A stretch of DNA of 64,000 nt from Arthrobacter sp. UKPF54-2 (GTDB lineage: Bacteria; Actinomycetota; Actinomycetes; Actinomycetales; Micrococcaceae): NCBI RefSeq assembly GCF_007858535.1, contig NZ_CP040174.1:3038001-3102000 (forward strand), read 5' to 3'. The translations under genes were made by a program, and so were the position numbers. A model generated the notes under the pieces. The model ran no database searches, had not been told where the DNA came from, and saw only the letters and a list, made by a program, of their open reading frames with translations. Every line of letters begins with the position of its first letter. The stretch's first letter is position 1. Of this stretch, positions 8,923-16,610 are shown piece after piece.

Positions 8923-10164
8923 TCAGCTTTGGGCGGTACCGGGTTCTCCGGCGGCGGCGTACGACGGCGGCAGCCAGCCGGTGCGGCGGGCCCAGTCCTC
9001 CATCCGCGGCGCGGCGTAGTGCGTGAACCAGTCCTCCTTGTCCGCGGCGTAGCCCGCGGTGGACTTGTCCACGCCGTGCCGGCGGGCCGCGCGCCGCTTC
9101 TCCGCCACGTAGTCGGCGCGGGCGGCCGCGTCGTCCCGCAGCCAGTCCCGGAAGCACAGCGCATAACGCCAGCCCGGCGAGCCGGCGGCCCGGACGTGGA
9201 GGTTGACGGGCCGGCCGGGATCCGCGTTGCCGTGCACCCGTTTGTCCCAGGCCGCCGGGTCCGGATGCGCGGGCTTGGGGTTGTCCGCGCCGATGCCCGG
9301 CCAGCGCGGGAACCCCGCCGCGGCCAGCAGGGGCTCGAGGCGATCCGCCGTCGCCAGGTCCGGGACCGTGAGCTGGAGGTCCAGCACGTCCTTGGCATCC
9401 AGCCCGGGGACGGCGGTGGAGCCGATATGGTCCACGGCGAGGATGTCCTCCGGCGCCACCGCCCGCAACCGGCCGATCAGGCGGGAGGCCTGCGCCGGCC
9501 AGTCCGGGTTGGCGGGGCTGAGCACGGGCCCGCCGGTGCGCGCGGCCATCCGGCCGCGGGCCAGGTTCTCCGCGAAAGGCTCCAGCCGGTGCCGCCACAG
9601 CCGGTCCACCGCGTCGCGCAGTTCGTCCTTGGTCCCGGAATTGTCCAGCACGAGGTCGGCGGCCGCCAGCCGGTCCTCCCGCGTGGCCTGGGCCGCCATC
9701 CGGGCGCGGGCCTCCTCGACGGTCATTCTCCGGTGCTCCACCATCCGGCGCACCCGGACATCATCCGGGGCGTCCACCACCAGCACCAGGTGGAAGTTGG
9801 CGCCCTGTCCAGTCTCGACCAGCAGGGGGATGTCCTGGACCAGGACGGCGCCTTTCGGGGCGGCGGCCGCGAGGGCGGCGGCACGCTCCCGGACGAGGGG
9901 GTGGATGATACCGTTCAGCACGGCGAGGCGCTCGGGGTTGCCGAAGACGAGGGCGCCCAAGCGCGGGCGGTCGAGGGCCCCGTCCGGACCCAGGACGGAG
10001 GCGCTGAAGGCCTCCACCACCCGGGCCAGTCCGGGCGTGCCCGGTTCCACCACTTCGCGGGCCAGCGCGTCGGCGTCGACCAGGACCGCGCCGAGTTCGC
10101 GCAGCCGCGAGGCGACCACTGACTTCCCTGAGGCGATCCCGCCCGTCAAACCGATCTTCAGCAC
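8923..10164 (-). CDS. coaE: Dephospho-CoA kinase fused to a GrpB/UPF0157 domain
   Basis: 413 residues. Residues 1 to about 195 are dephospho-CoA kinase, which makes CoA from dephospho-CoA and ATP: P-loop GLTGGIASGKS near residue 5, DADALAREVV near 31 and the LID segment with R-rich RMVEHRRM near 135. Residues from about 205 to the end form a GrpB/UPF0157 nucleotidyltransferase-like domain with the DHIGSTAVPGL motif. This two-domain form is normal in actinobacteria. The GTG start lies six bases from a TAGTCT -10 box that overlaps the -10 of the divergent yigZ-like gene. Confidence 0.93.
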   Translation of the reverse strand: MLKIGLTGGIASGKSVVASRLRELGAVLVDADALAREVVEPGTPGLARVVEAFSASVLGPDGALDRPRLGALVFGNPERLAVLNGIIHPLVRERAAALAAAAPKGAVLVQDIPLLVETGQGANFHLVLVVDAPDDVRVRRMVEHRRMTVEEARARMAAQATREDRLAAADLVLDNSGTKDELRDAVDRLWRHRLEPFAENLARGRMAARTGGPVLSPANPDWPAQASRLIGRLRAVAPEDILAVDHIGSTAVPGLDAKDVLDLQLTVPDLATADRLEPLLAAAGFPRWPGIGADNPKPAHPDPAAWDKRVHGNADPGRPVNLHVRAAGSPGWRYALCFRDWLRDDAAARADYVAEKRRAARRHGVDKSTAGYAADKEDWFTHYAAPRMEDWARRTGWLPPSYAAAGEPGTAQS

Positions 10165-10170
10165 TCCACC

Positions 10171-10180
10171 AGACTAAACT
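10171..10180. promoter_or_regulatory. Overlapping divergent -10 boxes of coaE and the yigZ-like gene
   Basis: The decamer AGACTAAACT contains TAAACT (10175-10180, plus) six bases before GTG 10187 and TAGTCT (10171-10176 read on the minus strand) six bases before the coaE GTG. The two boxes share two bases, and the whole intergenic region is only 22 bp. Confidence 0.55.
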
Positions 10181-10186
10181 GAAGCG

Positions 10187-10888
10187 GTGCCAGATGACGC
10201 GGATTCTCCCGGACGCGGGGCCACGGCCTACACCACGCTGGCGGCCGGCGACGGGTTCCGGCACGAGCTGGAGATCAAACGCTCCCGGTTCATCACCGTG
10301 CTGCGGCGCACCGGCGACGAGGAGAGCGCCCGCGCGCTGCTCAGGTCGCTGCGCCGGGAGTTCCACGAAGCCCGCCACCACTGCTCGGCCTTCGTGCTCG
10401 GCCCGGACCGCTCGGTGCAGCGTTCCAGCGACGACGGCGAACCCTCCGGCACGGCCGGGCTCCCGATGCTGGAGGCGCTGCTGAAGCGCGAAACCGTGCC
10501 CGGCACGGCGGACCTCAGCGACGTGACCGCCGTCGTGGTCCGCTATTTCGGCGGGATCCTGCTGGGTGCCGGAGGCCTGGTCCGGGCCTATTCCGAGTCC
10601 GTGTCGTCGGCGCTGGCGCTGGCGCCGCTGGTGCGCAGGCAGCGGCTGCGGCTCTGCGACGTCCCGGTGCCGCACGCCGCCGCGGGCCGGCTCGAAAACG
10701 ACCTGCGTGCAGCGGGCTACGTGATGGCCGGCGCCCGCTATGATGCGCAGACGACGGTTCTTCGGCTGGCGCTCCCGGACGAACCGTCGTCTCTGGCGCA
10801 GGCCGCCGACCGCCTCGCGGCGCTCTCGGCCGGAAACGCCGCCCTGGTGCCCGGAGAAACGGAGTGGATCGATGTCGCCATCAGCTGA
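10187..10888 (+). CDS. YigZ/IMPACT family protein
   Basis: 233 residues. The N-terminal UPF0029/IMPACT domain shows KRSRFITVLRR near residue 30, HHCSAFVLG near 65, SDDGEPSGTAG near 85 and VRYFGGILLGAGGLVRAYS near 120, the hallmark blocks of the family. Bacterial YigZ-type proteins have a second small domain, present here after about residue 145. The cellular role is poorly defined; translation-linked regulation has been proposed for eukaryotic IMPACT. The GTG start follows a -10 box with no ribosome-binding site, so it is probably leaderless. The last 17 bases overlap the following GNAT gene. Confidence 0.88.
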   Translation: MPDDADSPGRGATAYTTLAAGDGFRHELEIKRSRFITVLRRTGDEESARALLRSLRREFHEARHHCSAFVLGPDRSVQRSSDDGEPSGTAGLPMLEALLKRETVPGTADLSDVTAVVVRYFGGILLGAGGLVRAYSESVSSALALAPLVRRQRLRLCDVPVPHAAAGRLENDLRAAGYVMAGARYDAQTTVLRLALPDEPSSLAQAADRLAALSAGNAALVPGETEWIDVAIS

Positions 10889-11408
10889 GCAGGTGCCCGT
10901 GGTGGCGCTGGTGGACGTCACGGCTCCGGTGCTGGAGCGCCTGCTGGCGGTCGCCCTGCACGACGCCGACCCGGACGAGGTCACCCCGCCGCTGGGGACC
11001 GCCGCGGGCTGGAACACCGAGCGGATCAGCTGGTTCCGCGACTACCACCACGCCGCGGCGGCCGGCCTCGACGGCCCGGCACGGCAGAAGTCCTGGGCCA
11101 TCACAGCCGACGGCGAACTGGCCGGTTCCATCCGGCTGGCCCGGGTCCCCGCCACCGGGACGGGCCCCTTCACGCGCGACGGCGCGGCGCTGGAGACCGG
11201 CATCTGGCTGGGCCGGAGCTTCCGGGGCCGCGGCGTCGGCACGGAGGCGTTGCGCCTGGTCAAGGCGGCGGCCGCGGCAGCCGGCGCGGACCAGCTGCAG
11301 GCGGAAACGACAGCCGGCAACACCGCCGCGCAGGCCCTGCTCCAATCGTTAGGCGCGGAACTCGCCGCCGACGGTCAGCGGGTCAGAGCACGTTTCACGC
11401 TGGGGTAG
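10872..11408 (+). CDS. GNAT family N-acetyltransferase (RimJ/RimL-like)
   Basis: 178 residues from the ATG at 10872, which has GGAG seven bases upstream inside the end of the yigZ-like gene. The domain resembles RimJ/RimL-type GNATs: ETGIWLGRSFRGRGVGTEALRLV is the acetyl-CoA binding block near residues 97-119 (only its GRGVGTEAL core is diagnostic), followed by QAETTAGNTAAQALLQSLGA. It is probably a protein or small-molecule N-acetyltransferase with unknown acceptor. Translationally coupled to the gene before it. Confidence 0.75.
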   Translation: MSPSAEQVPVVALVDVTAPVLERLLAVALHDADPDEVTPPLGTAAGWNTERISWFRDYHHAAAAGLDGPARQKSWAITADGELAGSIRLARVPATGTGPFTRDGAALETGIWLGRSFRGRGVGTEALRLVKAAAAAAGADQLQAETTAGNTAAQALLQSLGAELAADGQRVRARFTLG

Positions 11409-11456
11409 ACCAGGGCACGGTCGGGGCGACGGGCCACCCGTGTCTCCCCCACCGGC

Positions 11457-11536
11457 GGGCATGCCCAACTCCCGGCACAGCGAATGAGCATGGTGGCACT
11501 ATGTCCAACGTCCGGACCCAGGAATGGACATGGCCG
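11457..11536 (+). repeat. 80-bp dispersed repeat, copy A
   Basis: It starts GGGCATGCCCAACTCCC and ends GGAATGGACATGGCCG, with CTATGTCCAACGTCCGGA in the middle. By eye it differs from copy B at about 13 of 80 positions, most of them clustered in one ten-base block. Near-palindromic GGNCATGNCC decamers mark both ends. Confidence 0.85.
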
Positions 11537-11586
11537 TCCGCGGCCGTTGCAGCCGCCGAGCATGCCCTCTGCCTACGCCAAGGGAT

Positions 11587-11666
11587 GGACATGCCCAACT
11601 CCCAGCGTGTGGAGTGAGCATGATGGCATTATGTCCAACGTCCGGATCCAGGAATGCACATGCCCG
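11587..11666 (+). repeat. 80-bp dispersed repeat, copy B
   Basis: It starts GGACATGCCCAACTCCC and ends GGAATGCACATGCCCG. It has the same length, orientation and internal order as copy A, exactly 130 bp downstream of it. Confidence 0.85.
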
Positions 11667-11813
11667 GTCGCACCCCGTCGAACCTTCGCACGTGAGGACC
11701 GGCACGGCACTGTCGCCGGGGCCTTCTGGGTGCTTGGATAAGGGGAGGCCGCACGACCGGTCCCCGGCCAAATAGCAGCGGGATACGTGTGATCGGCCGG
11801 ATGAGGAGCTGAC

Positions 11814-12251
11814 GTGGACGACCCCTTCGACCTCGCGCGTTTCGAGCAAGCCCAGGATGCGGCGGGCACCTATCAGCGTGCGCTCTCGGAGCTGCGTGCC
11901 GGGGACAAGCGAAGCCATTGGATGTGGTTCGTCTTCCCGCAGCTCGCCTGCCTCGGAATGAGCCCAACCTCGCGGAAGTATGCACTTACTTCCCTGGACG
12001 AAGCGCGCGCCTACCTGAGCCACCCGCTGCTGGGCGCCCGTCTCCGTGAGTGTTTCCTGGCCGTCCTCGCCGTCGAGAATCGCAGCGCGGAGCAGATCTT
12101 CGGCGGCATCGACGCACGCAAGCTGCGTTCGTCGTCGACCCTGTTCCTTCGGGCGGCGCCCGAGGACCCGGTGTTTCGGCAGATCCTCGACAAGTATTTC
12201 GACGGGATCCCCGACGAGGCCACGGACCGCCTCCTCGGCGCGGCCACCTAA
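11814..12251 (+). CDS. DUF1810 family protein
   Basis: 145 residues. The N-terminal block DLARFEQAQ, the conserved KRSHWMWFVFPQL near residue 40 and the YALTSLDEARAYLSHPLLG segment are the DUF1810 family signature; the length is typical. These small cytosolic proteins have no established biochemical function. The GTG start has GAGGAG six bases upstream. The gene sits alone, flanked on both sides by copies of the 80-bp repeat, which may mean that the segment was inserted or rearranged. Confidence 0.85.
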   Translation: MDDPFDLARFEQAQDAAGTYQRALSELRAGDKRSHWMWFVFPQLACLGMSPTSRKYALTSLDEARAYLSHPLLGARLRECFLAVLAVENRSAEQIFGGIDARKLRSSSTLFLRAAPEDPVFRQILDKYFDGIPDEATDRLLGAAT

Positions 12252-12324
12252 CAGCGCCGCACTCGGTCCGGGGCGACGCCCCTGCCGCGACTCCCGGGCC
12301 CGTACCGGACACAGCTGTGCTTAT

Positions 12325-12404
12325 GGACATGTCCAACGCACGCCGCGTGCAGTGGACATATAGGGGCTATGTCCACTGCACGTGCCCGGGAATGGGCATG
12401 TCCG
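12325..12404 (+). repeat. 80-bp dispersed repeat, copy C, with strong hairpin
   Basis: It starts GGACATGTCCAACG and ends GGAATGGGCATGTCCG and matches copy B at about two thirds of positions. The centre (12346-12360 and 12368-12382) forms a perfect 15-bp stem with a seven-base loop, TAGGGGC. The end decamers are palindromic or nearly so. Confidence 0.85.
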
Positions 12405-12455
12405 TCGGGGAACCTCGGCACATCGCGCACAGTCGCCCGCACCCCGCCGCCCCTT

Positions 12456-12502
12456 AAACCCAAAGCGGGCCCCTGCACGTGGCAGGGACCCGCTGTGGGT
12501 TG
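12456..12502 (-). terminator. Rho-independent terminator of rpsA
   Basis: On the minus strand a long hairpin pairs AACCCACAGCGGGTCCCTGC with its near-complement around the loop CACG and is followed by a short T run. It begins about 28 bases after the rpsA stop. The stem is about 20 bp with two or three mismatches. Confidence 0.8.
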
Positions 12503-12529
12503 GCCCGGAGCAACCCGGGCCGGCGGCAA

Positions 12530-14008
12530 CTAGTTGCCGGTCAGCTTCTCGCGCAGAGCGGCAAGAGCCTCGTCCGAAGCAAGGGTACCGGCCCCTGCGT
12601 TCGACTCGGCAGCCGGCTCGGAGGAGTAGCTGGTGGTGCCGGAGTCGCTCTCGCCGGACGTTGCAGCTGCAGCGTCGTCGGCAGCGTGCTGGGCAACCTG
12701 CTTCTTGTGGGCTTCCCAGCGGGTCTGGGCGTCAGCGTACTGCTGCTCCCAGGCGGCGCGCTGCGTCTCGTAGCCTTCAAGCCACTCGTTGGACTCCGGA
12801 TCGAAGCCCTCCGGGTACTTGTAGTTGCCCTCTTCGTCGTACTCAGCGGCCATGCCGTAGAGAGCCGGATCGAATTCGGTGGAGTCGGCGTCGACACCCT
12901 CGTTGGCCTGCTTGAGGGACAGCGAGATGCGGCGGCGCTCGAGGTCGATGTCGATGACCTTGACGAACAGCTCGTCACCAACGGAGACAACCTGCTCGGC
13001 CAGCTCAACGTGGCGCACGGCGAGCTCGGAGATGTGGACCAGGCCTTCGATGCCGTCTTCAACGCGAACGAACGCGCCGAACGGAACCAGCTTGGTGACC
13101 TTACCCGGAACAACCTGGCCGAGGGCGTGGGTGCGGGCGAAGGTCTGCCACGGATCTTCCTGCGTAGCCTTGAGCGACAGGGAAACACGCTCGCGGTCCA
13201 GGTCGACCTCGAGAACCTCGACGGTGACTTCCTGGCCAACTTCGACAACCTCGGACGGGTGGTCGATGTGCTTCCAGGACAGCTCGGAAACGTGAACCAG
13301 GCCGTCTACGCCGCCCAGGTCCACGAAGGCACCGAAGTTGACGATGGAGGAAACGACGCCGGGACGGACCTGGCCCTTTTCCAGCTTGTTGAGGAACGTG
13401 GAGCGGACCTCGGACTGGGTCTGCTCGAGCCAGGCACGGCGGGACAGCACAACGTTGTTGCGGTTCTTGTCCAGCTCGATGATCTTGGCTTCGATCTGCT
13501 GACCGATGTACGGAGCAAGGTCGCGCACACGGCGCATCTCGACGAGGGATGCGGGCAGGAAGCCGCGCAGGCCGATGTCGAGGATAAGACCACCCTTGAC
13601 AACCTCGATGACGGTGCCGGTGACAACGCCGTCTTCTTCCTTGACCTTCTCGATGTCGCCCCACGCACGCTCGTACTGAGCACGCTTCTTGGAGAGGATC
13701 AGACGGCCTTCTTTGTCTTCCTTGGTGAGCACCAGGGCCTCGACGAGATCGCCAACGGAGACGACGTCTCCGGGATCAACGTCGTGCTTGATGGACAGCT
13801 CGCGGGAGGGAATGACACCTTCGGTTTTGTAACCGATGTCGAGCAGAACTTCGTCGCGGTCGACCTTGACGACGGTACCTTCGACGAGGTCCCCGTCGTT
13901 GAAGTACTTGATGGTGGCGTCGACTGCTGCGAGGAAGTCCTCAGCGGTACCGATGTCGTTAATCGCGACGACGGGGGTACCGGGCTTCTCGGTGGAGGTG
14001 ATGGTCAT
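12530..14008 (-). CDS. rpsA: 30S ribosomal protein S1
   Basis: 492 residues. Four S1 RNA-binding repeats are visible, beginning near residues 38 (GDLVEGTVVKVDRDEVLLDIG), 125 (GVVTGTVIEVVKGGLILDIG), 210 (GQVRPGVVSSIVNFGAFVDLG) and 295 (GQVVPGKVTKLVPFGAFVRV). Actinobacterial S1 proteins have four repeats rather than the six of Escherichia coli. S1 binds mRNA on the small ribosomal subunit. The C-terminal 100 residues are acidic and low-complexity. A consensus-like promoter, a roughly 150-base leader and a strong terminator make it a single-gene unit. Confidence 0.97.
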   Translation of the reverse strand: MTITSTEKPGTPVVAINDIGTAEDFLAAVDATIKYFNDGDLVEGTVVKVDRDEVLLDIGYKTEGVIPSRELSIKHDVDPGDVVSVGDLVEALVLTKEDKEGRLILSKKRAQYERAWGDIEKVKEEDGVVTGTVIEVVKGGLILDIGLRGFLPASLVEMRRVRDLAPYIGQQIEAKIIELDKNRNNVVLSRRAWLEQTQSEVRSTFLNKLEKGQVRPGVVSSIVNFGAFVDLGGVDGLVHVSELSWKHIDHPSEVVEVGQEVTVEVLEVDLDRERVSLSLKATQEDPWQTFARTHALGQVVPGKVTKLVPFGAFVRVEDGIEGLVHISELAVRHVELAEQVVSVGDELFVKVIDIDLERRRISLSLKQANEGVDADSTEFDPALYGMAAEYDEEGNYKYPEGFDPESNEWLEGYETQRAAWEQQYADAQTRWEAHKKQVAQHAADDAAAATSGESDSGTTSYSSEPAAESNAGAGTLASDEALAALREKLTGN

Positions 14009-14161
14009 GTAGTAGGGGCTCCGTTGTGGATAGTTAGTCGGTCAGGCAAACAGTCCCGTCCGTGTCGGCGACACGGGTGGGGAGCACGGCGGATCAAAGG
14101 CGAACCGCCGGGTCATCCTGATTTTGTTGATTGAATGCGCGCACGTAGTACACGCCCGTTC

Positions 14162-14191
14162 AGTCTAGTCGGATTCGCCAACGCCGGTCAA
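14162..14191 (-). promoter_or_regulatory. rpsA promoter
   Basis: On the minus strand TTGACC (14186-14191) and TAGACT (14162-14167) are separated by 18 bases, a good housekeeping sigma-factor promoter. It overlaps the end of the deacetylase gene and leaves an rpsA leader of about 150 bases. That leader contains the small hairpin CCGTGTCGCCGACACGG. Confidence 0.6.
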
Positions 14192-15210
14192 AGCGCGACG
14201 GCGCCCGCAGGCAGCACCCGGCCGAGCTGCGCGAACGCCGCTCCGCGCGCCAGCATCCGGGGCAGCGCCTGCTCAAACCCGGCCGCGGTACCGCTGCCGG
14301 GCTTGTTGAAATGCGCGATCACAATGTCACCCGCGGACGCCTTGGCCAGCGCGGCGGCGACGGCCGGGGCCGGCAGGGTGGCGCCGGCGTCGGCATTGAT
14401 GCTGAAGTTCACCGGCAGCAGGCCGGCGCGCCGGGTGATCGCGACGGCGACGTCGTCGTAGAAAGCGGTTCCCGGCCGGAAGAACCGCGCCGGGCGCCCC
14501 GTCAGGCCCTGCAGCACCGCCTGGTTGTCCATGATTTCGTGGTAGGCCTGCCCGACGCCGGACGTGCCGGGGATGCCGTAGGCGCGCCTTCCGGTGACGG
14601 AGAGCGGGCAGTGCCTGGAGCCGTGGTTGGCGAGTTCGAACAGCGGATCTGCGGCGAGTTCGCGGGCCACCCCCGGGTTCGCCTCGACCCAGCGCTGGTT
14701 GACGAAGAGGGTGGCAGGGATGCCGAGGCGCCGCAGCGTCTCCAGCAGCCTGTGGTCGCAGCCGGCGCCGCCGGGGCCGCCGCAGGCGTCAAAGGTCAGG
14801 GCCAGCTGGGGAGCGGGGGTCGAGGTGATCACCCCGGCGACGGCCAGTCCCCAGTCGGTGGGGCGCCGGCCGGAGAATTCCGCCACCAGCTCCGCCTCGG
14901 TGGGGGCGGCCCGCGCCACGGGCGGCGCAGGCGCCGCGGCGGGCGCGGGTTCGACGGCGGGCGCGTTATCGGGCGCGGCGACGGGCGCGTTGTCGGGCGC
15001 GGCGTCGGAGGCGCCGTCGGGAACAGCGTTCCGCGTGCCGGTGGAGCCGACGCCCGGTCCGGCGGTCCGGGCCCCCAAGGACATCCTGGCCCCCTGGGCA
15101 TGGATCGGAACGACGGCGTCGACCACAACGCCGGCCGCCAGTGCAGCCAAACCGAACAGAACGGAGCGGCGCCCGCGCAGGGCCGGGCTAGACAGATCCG
15201 CCAAGAGCAT
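14188..15210 (-). CDS. Exported polysaccharide deacetylase (NodB homology domain)
   Basis: 340 residues. A signal peptide or membrane anchor (RGRRSVLFGLAALAAGVVVDAV, only the core of which is hydrophobic) is followed by an Ala/Pro-rich linker to about residue 105. The catalytic domain then shows LALTFDACGG (metal and base Asp), NHGSRHCPLS (the two zinc His) and ARFFRPGTAFYDD. This is the carbohydrate esterase 4 pattern that removes acetyl or acyl groups from peptidoglycan or another glycan outside the cell. The ATG has AAAGGA immediately against it, so a TTG at 15204 is an alternative start. Confidence 0.8.
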   Translation of the reverse strand: MLLADLSSPALRGRRSVLFGLAALAAGVVVDAVVPIHAQGARMSLGARTAGPGVGSTGTRNAVPDGASDAAPDNAPVAAPDNAPAVEPAPAAAPAPPVARAAPTEAELVAEFSGRRPTDWGLAVAGVITSTPAPQLALTFDACGGPGGAGCDHRLLETLRRLGIPATLFVNQRWVEANPGVARELAADPLFELANHGSRHCPLSVTGRRAYGIPGTSGVGQAYHEIMDNQAVLQGLTGRPARFFRPGTAFYDDVAVAITRRAGLLPVNFSINADAGATLPAPAVAAALAKASAGDIVIAHFNKPGSGTAAGFEQALPRMLARGAAFAQLGRVLPAGAVAL

Positions 15211-15246
15211 TCCTTTGTGGTGATGACAGCGGCCGGTGATGGCGGC

Positions 15247-16530
15247 TTAGAAGTGGGTCAGGCAGTGCGGCGCGCGCTCGACGGCGAACATCCGGGCGGC
15301 GAGGAACCCCGCGCCCGGGGTATGCTCGCGGATCCGCCCCGAGTCGGCCAGCGTGACGGGGTGCACGCCGCCGAGGTAGAGCGAGGACAGGGCCGCGACG
15401 TCCAGTTCAAGGTCCGCGGCGTCCGAGGTTTCCGAGACGACGGCGGCGCCCCCGCTCACGTCCACGGCGAAGGTTCCGGCGGTCAGACCGAGCGGATCGG
15501 CCACGTCCAGCACGAGCCTGCCGTCCGCCGGATAATGGCGTGCCGCCAGGGCCTTCCGCACGTCCAGGATCCGGAGCCAGAGCATGTCCCTGGCTTCGGA
15601 GGCGTCGATGCAGCGCGGATCACGGAGGGCCCACTTGAGCGGGTCGTCAACCGGCGCCTCCTCCCAGGTGACGCGCTCGACGAGGTCGATGGCGCCGAGG
15701 TACTGCCACAGTTCCAGGTAGGCGGCCCGGGTGGCGGCCACCAGGTCGAGGACCTCCATCGTGTACGGGGTACTGGACCAGCCGCCGAACTTGTAGGAGA
15801 CGTAGCCGTCCACGTCGCCGTCGGGGCCGTAGTGCAGCGCGACCTTGACCTTGGGGTCCTCGCCGTCGTCCCGGCTGACGGAACCTGAGACGAACTGCCG
15901 GTAGAACTCGTGCCGGTCAATGGAGCCCGGGACCAGGCGGTGCAGGCGGTCGAAGATGACCGGGGCCAGCTCGAGCAGGACCTTGGGATCTGCCACCTCG
16001 ACGCTGCCGACCGGCGTGTGGTTCACAGCGAAGCGGGCGCTCGTGTCGACCTTGATCGACTGTTCCGACGTCGCGACGCCATAGCCGAAGCGGCCGTAGA
16101 TGGAGGCCTCCGAGGCGGTGAGGGCCGCCATCGCCAGGCCCTCCTGCCGGGCCTGCGCCAGGTCCTCGGCCATCATGCGGCGCAGCAGACCGCGGCGCCG
16201 GTGCGAGGTCCGCACGGTGACGGCGGTGACCAGCCGGGTGTCCAGGAGCCGCCCGAAGCCGATGTTCAGTGTTTTGTTCATCGTGCCGAACGTCGCGACC
16301 GGAATGTCGGCGCCGAGGGAACGCTCGGCGACCGGGCCCCGCTGGTAGGCGCCGATCATCACCCGCCCGTCGGCCCGCTGCATCTCGATGCCGCGGTCCA
16401 CCCGCTCGTCGCTGCGGCGGGCGTCATGGAAGCCGAACGCGACGGCCCGCATCCAGGCGACGGACTCCGGGTACGCCGGATCGTACTTGGCGGCCGGTGT
16501 GAACCGCCGGATTTCGTACTGCTCTGCCAC
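15247..16530 (-). CDS. Eis-like GNAT N-acetyltransferase
   Basis: About 427 residues. The long form with an N-terminal GNAT domain (VRTSHRRRGLLRRMM near residue 110), the block EASIYGRFGYG near 143, a second GNAT-like fold and a C-terminal sterol-carrier-like domain is the Eis family pattern. Mycobacterial Eis acetylates amines including aminoglycosides at several positions; the natural substrate here is unknown. The GTG at 16530 is chosen because GGGGGGAAG lies four bases upstream; a TTG 27 bases further out lacks that spacing. It lies 36 bp downstream of the deacetylase start. Confidence 0.85.
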   Translation of the reverse strand: MAEQYEIRRFTPAAKYDPAYPESVAWMRAVAFGFHDARRSDERVDRGIEMQRADGRVMIGAYQRGPVAERSLGADIPVATFGTMNKTLNIGFGRLLDTRLVTAVTVRTSHRRRGLLRRMMAEDLAQARQEGLAMAALTASEASIYGRFGYGVATSEQSIKVDTSARFAVNHTPVGSVEVADPKVLLELAPVIFDRLHRLVPGSIDRHEFYRQFVSGSVSRDDGEDPKVKVALHYGPDGDVDGYVSYKFGGWSSTPYTMEVLDLVAATRAAYLELWQYLGAIDLVERVTWEEAPVDDPLKWALRDPRCIDASEARDMLWLRILDVRKALAARHYPADGRLVLDVADPLGLTAGTFAVDVSGGAAVVSETSDAADLELDVAALSSLYLGGVHPVTLADSGRIREHTPGAGFLAARMFAVERAPHCLTHF

Positions 16531-16610
16531 GTGCTTCCCCCCGGGAAATTCCTGCAACTTTGAAAGAATCCATGAAGGCCGTCCGGCCGGAACCGGGACG
16601 GGCTTCGCGC

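Larger units (their letters stand above)
11409..11813. other. Intergenic region with two repeat copies
   Basis: 405 bp with no convincing gene. Short reading frames on both strands cover the repeat copies but lack ribosome-binding sites and coherent domains. It contains copies A and B of the 80-bp repeat, spaced exactly 130 bp apart, then about 145 bp of ordinary sequence ending in GAGGAG, the ribosome-binding site of the DUF1810 gene. Confidence 0.7.

Noticed and set aside
6807..9026. 739-codon open frame opposite uvrB
   Set aside because: It is antisense to a perfectly conserved uvrB, and its sequence is low-complexity His/Val/Gly-rich.
11484..11741. Small plus-strand frames across the 80-bp repeats
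   Set aside because: The frames change between repeat copies, substitutions show no codon pattern, and starts lack ribosome-binding sites.
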